DNA of 59,918 nucleotides from Mageeibacillus sp. UBA5436 (GTDB lineage: Bacteria; Bacillota; Clostridia; Saccharofermentanales; DTU023). A program made the translations under genes and the position numbers. Below the pieces are notes generated by a model, which saw only the letters and a program-made list of their open reading frames with translations, did no database searches and was not told the DNA's origin. Below, piece by piece: positions 54,309-59,918 of the stretch (positions are counted from its first letter, which is position 1; each line of letters starts with the position of its first letter). Where the stretch lies: NCBI GenBank assembly GCA_002427545.1, contig DIRM01000040.1, positions 1-59,918 of the forward strand, in the 5' to 3' direction.

Positions 54309-55259
54309 TTAATTCATTTTAAAGACTCTTAATCTAGCACTTCTCGATCTTTGATTCTGTTGAATTTCTTCATTTTGTGCGACAATGCCCTTCCGTTTTA
54401 AAATTTTTCCAATTGGTTTTTTTCCACATACACAAATCGGAAAATCGGGTGGACAAGTACAAGGGTTTTCCCATTTTTGAAAAATATGTTTGACGATACG
54501 ATCTTCAAGAGAATGAAAAGTAATAATATCAATAACACCATTTTCAGCCATACAATCAGGTAAATCATTTAATAATTTTTCAATTTCATCCAATTCTTGA
54601 TTAACATAAATGCGAATTGCTTGAAATGTTCTTTTTGCTGGATGCTGTTCTCTTTTGCTCTTAGCTGGCATCACCTGTTTAATAATTTCTACTAATTCAA
54701 AAGTTGTTTGAATTGGTTTTAATGCCCTCTTAGAAACAATATTTCGCGCAATACGATCTGCAAATTTTTCTTCACCATACACATGAATGACTTCTGCAAG
54801 TTTTTCTTGAGATGCATTATTAACAAAATCGTATGCATTCATCCCGCTTTCAGAATTCATTCGCATATCTAAATCTCCATCTTTTTGAAAAGAAAAACCG
54901 CGCGAAGCGGTATCAATCTGATGCGAAGAAACTCCCAAATCTGCTAAAACCCCATCAATACGAGTAATATTTAATTTGGTTAAAATTTCTTTGATATTAG
55001 AAAATTTATCTTGTACCAAAATATATTGAGCCTTTAACTCATTTAAGCTTTCAAGTTTCTTGTTTGTTTCAAGGAGAGCTTCAGAATCTTGATCTATTGC
55101 AATCAAAATTCCTTTTTCATTTAATTGTTTTATTATTCCTGAGCTATGACCACCGCCGCCTGCAGTACAGTCAACATATACGCCTTCGGGTTTAATCGAA
55201 AGCGTTTCGAGTACCTCATTATACAGGACTGGTAAATGATAATTAGAGTCCTTGTACAT
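54309..55259 (-). CDS. rsmH: 16S rRNA (cytosine1402-N4)-methyltransferase RsmH
   Basis: Methylates C1402 in the ribosomal P site. HLPVLYNEVLETL, the SAM loop YVDCTAGGGGHSSGI, DLGVSSHQID, and FHSLEDRIVKH are diagnostic. A C-terminal CTCPPDFPICVCG lies near the end, as in orthologues. 316 residues. The start overlaps the mraZ reading frame by 17 bases. Confidence 0.95.
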   Translation of the reverse strand: MYKDSNYHLPVLYNEVLETLSIKPEGVYVDCTAGGGGHSSGIIKQLNEKGILIAIDQDSEALLETNKKLESLNELKAQYILVQDKFSNIKEILTKLNITRIDGVLADLGVSSHQIDTASRGFSFQKDGDLDMRMNSESGMNAYDFVNNASQEKLAEVIHVYGEEKFADRIARNIVSKRALKPIQTTFELVEIIKQVMPAKSKREQHPAKRTFQAIRIYVNQELDEIEKLLNDLPDCMAENGVIDIITFHSLEDRIVKHIFQKWENPCTCPPDFPICVCGKKPIGKILKRKGIVAQNEEIQQNQRSRSARLRVFKMN

Positions 55260-55677
55260 TGAATCTGGTCAAATCTAAATCGCTTAAAGAACCAATTTTC
55301 TCCAATGAGTTTTCATAGAATTCTTTAGAACAAATATCTAATTTATCATACATATCTATAAAACAAATTTCTTCACCTGCTTTAACACCAATCCAATTTA
55401 AAAGGTTCTCACTTAAGCTGATACGACCTTGTGAATCAAAAGAACATTCTATTGCTTCACCAATAATCGCTCTTTTTAACAGCCGTACTTCTGGATCAGT
55501 ACCTGACAAGGCAGAAAGTTGTTCTCTAATTAATTTAAATTGCTCAGGAGTATATGCCGATAAAAAATTATCATCCAAACTTAAAGTCACAAATAGTACA
55601 CCATCAAGATTTTCTCTTAATCTTGCAGGTACAATTACGCGACCTTTTTTATCGATTGTATGCGTGTAACGTGCCAT
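55243..55677 (-). CDS. mraZ: Division/cell wall cluster transcriptional regulator MraZ
   Basis: AbrB-like double-domain DNA-binding protein that controls its own cluster. The two repeats show the DSRGR/DKKGR signature: HTIDKKGRVIVPARLRE at the N-terminus and CSFDSQGRISLSENLL at about 78-93. 144 residues from the ATG at 55677; a TTG two codons earlier is possible, and neither has a strong ribosome site. First gene of the division operon, with its operator boxes upstream. Confidence 0.95.
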   Translation of the reverse strand: MARYTHTIDKKGRVIVPARLRENLDGVLFVTLSLDDNFLSAYTPEQFKLIREQLSALSGTDPEVRLLKRAIIGEAIECSFDSQGRISLSENLLNWIGVKAGEEICFIDMYDKLDICSKEFYENSLEKIGSLSDLDLTRFNVQGL

Positions 55678-55702
55678 CGGCAATTATTTCATAGCAAATT
55701 TA

Positions 55703-55749
55703 CCACTTTCCACCACTTAATGTGATTCATCTGCTACTTCCCTCCACTT
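55703..55749 (-). promoter_or_regulatory. MraZ operator boxes
   Basis: Two direct copies on the minus strand: AAGTGGAGGGAAGTAG (55749-55734) and AAGTGGTGGAAAGTGG (55718-55703), 31 bases apart. They fit the repeated GTGG-type sites bound by MraZ upstream of mraZ in Bacillota. Confidence 0.65.
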
Positions 55750-55756
55750 AAATTGC

Positions 55757-55785
55757 ATTTTAGACTATTTTGCTCCCTTCTGCAA
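55757..55785 (-). promoter_or_regulatory. Promoter of the division cluster (mraZ)
   Basis: On the minus strand TTGCAG (55785-55780), a 17-base spacer and TAAAAT (55762-55757). Transcription would begin near 55750, right at the first MraZ box. Confidence 0.75.
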
Positions 55786-55863
55786 CCCAAAAAGCTGAAA
55801 ATCAATAATAATCATCTTAGAATTTATCAATAATCTTTATTAGAATAACGAATTCATGTATTC

Positions 55864-55897
55864 AAAAAAAGAGTTGAAAATAAATGATTTTCAACTC
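55864..55897 (-). terminator. Terminator of the YARHG-domain gene
   Basis: GAGTTGAAAAT/ATTTTCAACTC, 11 perfect pairs around a 5-base loop, then seven T residues on the minus strand. It separates the upstream gene from the mraZ promoter. Confidence 0.85.
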
Positions 55898-55968
55898 TTA
55901 AATATTTCGTTTTTTTGTTTATTTTTTCTTTATTTCTCGAGACGATAGGAATCCCTTTAATCCATTAT

Positions 55969-57594
55969 TTAATTATACCTTGCGTTTCTTTCTATGGATA
56001 AACGGTCAATATTTGTTGATTCTATAGCATTAAAAACACCTGGATCAAACAAATCTCCTGGTACCGCCGCAACATACCATTCATATTGATTGTAATAATT
56101 TACCGTATCTGCTGATTGAAAAATAAATCCATGTCTAGCATAAATTTCGTTTATTGCATATTTTATTTCATCATCAGTAAGATTTTCTATGATTGATTCA
56201 TCAATCAATGATTCAGAACTAAAAGGAAAGATAATGCCTGGTTGTCCATATTCTACTTCATAATAAGTTGGTTCTACTTCAATTGGTTCTTCAGTCGGTA
56301 TTTCTGTAGGTATTTCAGTTGTTGTTTGAGTCGTTGTTGCAGGATCCTCTTCTAGCCCTTCTACAACAAATGTTTTATTTTCATAAGCTAATTTGACACC
56401 CAGATTGCTTAATAAAGATTGATTAATATCTCCGTTTTTACTTTCCACTGTTACTTCAATCACATCATCATTTTTTAAATTTTGCTCTGGAGAATAAGTA
56501 AATATGATATCTTCAGGCAAATTATAATTAGTTTTCTTTGTATATTCGACAATTCCTTGGCCATTATAACCTGAGAAAACAACATCTATTTGTTCAAAAA
56601 CATCAATAACATCCGCCTCTAAAAGATTTTCTACTGTTTGTTCTAAATCTTTATATTGAAGTTGAACTTGCCATTTTTCTTTTGCCTTTTCTTCATCGGC
56701 AATAAGTTTTAATTCAATTTGATCTCCATTTGATAAATGATTTGATTTATTAAATTCATATTTAATAATATCATCAAAGAAGTCTTGACCAATTCTATCA
56801 TCGATTGTTTGAGATTTATCTAAAAATAAATTTTGAATCTTTTGTAAATATTTTGATGTGTTTTTTAAATCATATTCATAATTTTTCTGCAATAGTAAGC
56901 CATAATCTTTTGATAATTTTTGATAATCAATTTGTAGATTTGCTTCAGCCGCAGAATTATATCCTTCTATGTCAATTGAAATATAATCATTAATATTGAT
57001 AGTTTGTTGAGTTGTTGGCATAAACAAGAATGTCAAAAAAACTATTAATATAATAATTATTATACCAAGAGTGATGGAAAGACCTTTTTTTGTTTTTTTC
57101 TTTTTTATGACTTTTTGATCTGCTTCAGAAGTTGATGTATGGGGCAGTTGGGATTCTGAAATATCATTATTAGAAACATTTTGAGTTGATTCATTTATTG
57201 CATCATCCAATGATTCATCAGCAGGAATTTGAGATGCCTCAGGATTTACATTTTGAATATCATGAATGGAATTCTCTTTTATTTCAAACGCTGAATCGTA
57301 TTCATTCTCGTTTACTAAATCTTTTGTCGAATCAGGAGATATTTCCTCAAGATTTTTATAATCAGTATCCTGAACATGTTCTAAAGCTTGTTGTTGAGAT
57401 TCATCTTTTTCAATTCTTTCATCATCTATTATTTCTTGATCTTGGTCTTGATGCAGTTTTTCATTTTCATCTGCTATCTCTTCCTGATCTTCATTACTAT
57501 TTTCAAAATTCACATAGTGTTTATTCTCAAAACCACAATAAGGACAAAATTTTTCTCTATTTGAAATGAGCCTACCACAATTTAAACAATACAT
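55969..57594 (-). CDS. Zinc-ribbon, single-pass membrane protein with C-terminal YARHG domain
   Basis: 541 residues. An N-terminal zinc ribbon (CLNCG-x11-CPYCG, residues 3-21) leads into an acidic, Gln/Asp/Glu-rich linker (about 30-165). A basic patch KKKKTKKG and a membrane helix (about 171-192) put the rest outside the cell. The middle region (about 195-415) is polar and of unknown fold. After a Thr/Glu/Pro linker, the C-terminus (about 468-540) is a YARHG domain (NEIYARHGFIFQS), an extracellular module of Gram-positive proteins. Function unknown; probably envelope-associated. GAGGAGG ribosome site, own terminator. Confidence 0.75.
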   Translation of the reverse strand: MYCLNCGRLISNREKFCPYCGFENKHYVNFENSNEDQEEIADENEKLHQDQDQEIIDDERIEKDESQQQALEHVQDTDYKNLEEISPDSTKDLVNENEYDSAFEIKENSIHDIQNVNPEASQIPADESLDDAINESTQNVSNNDISESQLPHTSTSEADQKVIKKKKTKKGLSITLGIIIIILIVFLTFLFMPTTQQTININDYISIDIEGYNSAAEANLQIDYQKLSKDYGLLLQKNYEYDLKNTSKYLQKIQNLFLDKSQTIDDRIGQDFFDDIIKYEFNKSNHLSNGDQIELKLIADEEKAKEKWQVQLQYKDLEQTVENLLEADVIDVFEQIDVVFSGYNGQGIVEYTKKTNYNLPEDIIFTYSPEQNLKNDDVIEVTVESKNGDINQSLLSNLGVKLAYENKTFVVEGLEEDPATTTQTTTEIPTEIPTEEPIEVEPTYYEVEYGQPGIIFPFSSESLIDESIIENLTDDEIKYAINEIYARHGFIFQSADTVNYYNQYEWYVAAVPGDLFDPGVFNAIESTNIDRLSIERNARYN

Positions 57595-57603
57595 ACTGCC
57601 TCC

Positions 57604-58527
57604 TCAAAAGCCAAAAAAATCATCTATTCCATTTGCAATGCCTTTTACAATTTTTTCTTGATATTCCGATTCTGCTAATCGCAAATCTTCTGCCGAATTT
57701 GACATATAACCTATTTCAACTATAGTTACAGGTACATTTGACCAATTAATACCACTCATTATATCTGTTTTCCAAACATATTGTTTTACTGCATCAGTTA
57801 ATTCTACCATAGCATCTAAAATAAAATTAGATAACAATTCACAATCTGAAGCTATGTTTGCATTAAAGGGGTTATTCTCTGTCTGACAAATTGTCATCAT
57901 GCCTTGAACACTTGAATCATTTGAACCATTTGCATGAATTCTAATAAAAGCATCTGCTTCCATTTGATTTGCCATTTCTGCTCTTTCAATATTAGAAATA
58001 TTAACTTCATTCTCACGTCTTGTCATTTCCACTTGATAACCACGCTTTAATAATTCTTTTTCTAATTTTAAAGAAACTTCTAAATTTAATTGATATTCCG
58101 GTATGCCAGTTACAATACCTTGTGTACCAGAAGACATTTTCAATTTTAATTCATTAGAGGCTGGACCTATTGGTTCTACATCAGTATTAATAATTGATTG
58201 ATGACCAGGATCTATCATAACAAGTTTTTGACTTTGAGGAAGTTCTTCTTGATTTATTAATTTTGTTTGTTCAATTTCATTTTTTGTATTATTTGATAAA
58301 GTTTTATTTTCAATTTTTGATGTATTTTCATTAATAGTTTCGTTTATAGTTTTGTCTATAACTACAGAATTTGATTCTATAACTATAGAATTATTATTTA
58401 TCTGAGGTTTTTGACTGAATTGAGACGAATTTGTATCAGAATGCTGACAAGCTATTAGGAAGCAAAAACTAAAAATCATAAAAAAAGGTATTAAAAATAT
58501 TATTTTTTTGAAGTTAAAATGACGCAT
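57604..58527 (-). CDS. N-acetylmuramoyl-L-alanine amidase (Amidase_3), lipoprotein
   Basis: Zinc amidase that cuts the peptide from MurNAc in the wall. The start is the ATG at 58527 with AAGGAAG upstream, giving a signal peptide ending FLIACQHS, a lipobox. An Asn/Ile/Glu-rich linker (about 25-95) holds degenerate repeats. The catalytic domain (about 100-307) has VMIDPGHQ (His), IPEYQLNLEVS (Glu), FIRIHANGS (His) and VEIGYMSN (Glu). Membrane anchoring would confine its action to wall near the membrane. It is next to rodA. Confidence 0.88.
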   Translation of the reverse strand: MRHFNFKKIIFLIPFFMIFSFCFLIACQHSDTNSSQFSQKPQINNNSIVIESNSVVIDKTINETINENTSKIENKTLSNNTKNEIEQTKLINQEELPQSQKLVMIDPGHQSIINTDVEPIGPASNELKLKMSSGTQGIVTGIPEYQLNLEVSLKLEKELLKRGYQVEMTRRENEVNISNIERAEMANQMEADAFIRIHANGSNDSSVQGMMTICQTENNPFNANIASDCELLSNFILDAMVELTDAVKQYVWKTDIMSGINWSNVPVTIVEIGYMSNSAEDLRLAESEYQEKIVKGIANGIDDFFGF

Positions 58528-58570
58528 ATCAACTTCCTTCTTTGATCCTTTTATCATCTATTTACCCTAT

Positions 58571-59716
58571 TTAAAATTTTCTTTGTTGAAGTAATTTATA
58601 ATTGATAGAAATATTTAGCATCAATCCTAACATAAAGAAATTGACTACCATCGAACTACCTCCGCTACTTATAAAAGGCAAAGGTATCCCGGTAATCGGT
58701 AATACACCCACATTCATACCAATATTTTCAACAAAATGAAATCCTTGAACAGCAACTAAACCCATCATAAGATAAGAGCTAGCAGCATCATATTGCATTA
58801 CCTTATAAGCAATATAAATAGCCCTTATCAAAAATATAATGATTAAAACAATTAATAAAGTTGTACCTACAAAGCCCATATATTCTGAAATAGCTGAAAA
58901 TATAAAGTCAGACTCTTTAACTGGAACTGGGATGTCTTCTGTGGTAGTTTTCCCAAAAAGGCCACCAGCTGATACCGCCTTTAAAGCTTGTGTAATATGA
59001 TAATCAGAGTCTATGTTATGTCCAGGAAAAAGGAAAGTCATGATTCGATTTTTTTGATATGTATCCAAAAATAATTTCCAAGCAACAGGAATTCCTATTA
59101 ATGCTGCAATAATGGCACCAATAATATAAATCCAATTTATACCATAAACAAAAATCATTGAGCAAATCATAATAAAGATAACAAAGAAAGTTCCGAAATC
59201 AGGTTCACGCATGATTAAAAACATCGGTATTCCACAGATTAAAGCAGATATTCCAATACCACGCCAAATTTCAATTTCTTTATTTTTCATACGACTTAGC
59301 AAATCACTAAAGACAAGTGCAATGCCAACTTTTGCTAATTCAGAAGGTTGAAATGTACCAAAAATAGGAAAACGAATCCAGCTATCTGCACCTGTTGACT
59401 CCGCTAATGAATAGCCATCTATGTGAACAACTATCAATAATATTATACTCACAAAATAGGTAGCATAACCGACCAAGCGTAAAGCAGTCTGATCTATAAA
59501 AGACAGACCAACTGCTAGCAATAAGCCAATCATAACTGCACCAAGTTGTTTGACTAAATTCATGGGATAAGTACCAGAGCCATATCCGCTTTGGAATACT
59601 TGACTTAAGACATAAATACCTATCAATGTCATCAAAAGCACTGGAATTAACAACCAATAATCTAATATTTCAAAATAAGATTCTGATTTCGAGTTGATTT
59701 GTGTTTTTCTATCCAT
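58571..59716 (-). CDS. rodA: RodA, SEDS-family elongation glycosyltransferase
   Basis: Polymerises glycan strands for side-wall growth. About ten helices; WIRFPIFGTFQPSELAKVGI, GGLFGKTTTEDIPVPVKESDFIF (in part), and NIGMNVGVLPITGIPLPFISSGG are SEDS signatures of the RodA type. Start uncertain: ATG 59716 or GTG 59740, neither with a strong ribosome site. It follows an incomplete gene at the window edge, possibly its transpeptidase partner. Confidence 0.9.
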   Translation of the reverse strand: MDRKTQINSKSESYFEILDYWLLIPVLLMTLIGIYVLSQVFQSGYGSGTYPMNLVKQLGAVMIGLLLAVGLSFIDQTALRLVGYATYFVSIILLIVVHIDGYSLAESTGADSWIRFPIFGTFQPSELAKVGIALVFSDLLSRMKNKEIEIWRGIGISALICGIPMFLIMREPDFGTFFVIFIMICSMIFVYGINWIYIIGAIIAALIGIPVAWKLFLDTYQKNRIMTFLFPGHNIDSDYHITQALKAVSAGGLFGKTTTEDIPVPVKESDFIFSAISEYMGFVGTTLLIVLIIIFLIRAIYIAYKVMQYDAASSYLMMGLVAVQGFHFVENIGMNVGVLPITGIPLPFISSGGSSMVVNFFMLGLMLNISINYKLLQQRKF

Positions 59717-59761
59717 CTTTATTTGATTTTTCCAGGTCACATTTTATTTATATTTCTTCTT

Positions 59762-59918
59762 CTATTCATCTATTTTTGTATCGGATTCTGAAGACTCTGA
59801 ATTTTTTTCGATATTTTCAGTTTCTCCCAAAATATTTTCTTCAGGTTCTTTGATAATATCTTGAGACGATTTATCGCCCATTTCTTCTGCTGCAGTATCT
59901 TCTTCTGTTGTATCTTCT
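59762..59918 (-). CDS. Partial gene: acidic C-terminal tail, continues beyond the window
   Basis: An open frame of 52 codons from the window edge to a TAG at 59764-59762. The peptide is highly acidic and Ser/Thr-rich (ending SESSESDTKIDE) and looks like a disordered tail. Its position right before rodA fits a PBP2/MrdA-type transpeptidase with an acidic tail, but the visible part cannot prove it. Confidence 0.6.
   Translation of the reverse strand, partial: EDTTEEDTAAEEMGDKSSQDIIKEPEENILGETENIEKNSESSESDTKIDE

Noticed and set aside
57186..57569. 127-codon plus-strand frame rich in His and Leu
   Set aside because: Antisense of the acidic linker of the YARHG protein; composition explains it.

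Overview
The window is AT-rich, tightly packed chromosomal DNA. It carries a near-complete set of low-GC Gram-positive housekeeping genes: mraZ-to-ftsZ division cluster, nrdR, PASTA-type PBP, greA-lysS, pyrG-guaB, recG-rsmD-coaD, HU, and tRNAs with encoded CCA. Gram-positive Shine-Dalgarno sites are strong and TTG/GTG starts are frequent. The best fit is an anaerobic Clostridia-type member of the Bacillota. I cannot name the species. No insertion sequence, prophage, CRISPR array or rRNA was seen.

Layout. 0-4.3 kb (+): pseudouridine synthase, hexapeptide-repeat protein, M20 peptidase and a two-gene membrane pair. 4.3-7.4 kb: rlmH (-), tRNA-Pro(GGG), dCMP deaminase, a small membrane protein behind two LexA-type boxes, tRNA-Ser(CGA), an AhpD-like protein and HU. 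7.4-14.1 kb (mostly -): a Spo0A-C-like DNA-binding protein, ligA, an RsuA-family synthase (+), a C69 dipeptidase and an SDR. 14.3-15.3 kb (+): azlC-azlD. 15.4-20.95 kb (-): the aromatic amino-acid operon tyrA-aroB-aroA-aroF-pheA, preceded by a Phe/Tyr-rich leader peptide and an intrinsic terminator. 21.1-26.9 kb (-): pyrG-guaB and greA-lysS. 27.0-29.5 kb (+): an ExbB-like membrane protein with a long tail, and an unknown partner. 29.5-42.4 kb (-): envelope and DNA-repair genes, with a two-component system at the end. 42.4-55.8 kb (-): nrdR and the division cluster read mraZ, rsmH, ftsL, pbpB, murF, mraY, ftsW, murG, ftsQ, ftsZ. 56-59.9 kb (-): rodA, a lipoprotein amidase and a zinc-ribbon/YARHG membrane protein, plus the 3' end of another gene at the edge.

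How it fits together. Much of the window makes or remodels peptidoglycan: ddl, murF, mraY, murG, ftsW, rodA, two class B PBPs and an amidase, with the divisome proteins FtsL, FtsQ and FtsZ. The aromatic operon joins the shikimate steps aroF, aroB and aroA to the Tyr and Phe branches, under apparent attenuation by a leader peptide that reads Phe and Tyr codons. pyrG-guaB supplies CTP and XMP.

Most striking observations: (1) the Phe/Tyr leader-peptide attenuator; (2) a CTP synthase whose glutaminase cysteine is glycine; (3) an SOS-box-controlled 106-residue membrane protein that could be a division inhibitor; (4) a division PBP with KTS instead of KTG and an HtrA-like protein with Lys at the aligned catalytic Ser; (5) a stand-alone Spo0A-type DNA-binding domain; (6) lysyl-tRNA synthetase fused to a C-terminal tRNA-binding domain; (7) a repeat-built tail on FtsQ; (8) the uncharacterised ExbB-like two-gene unit.
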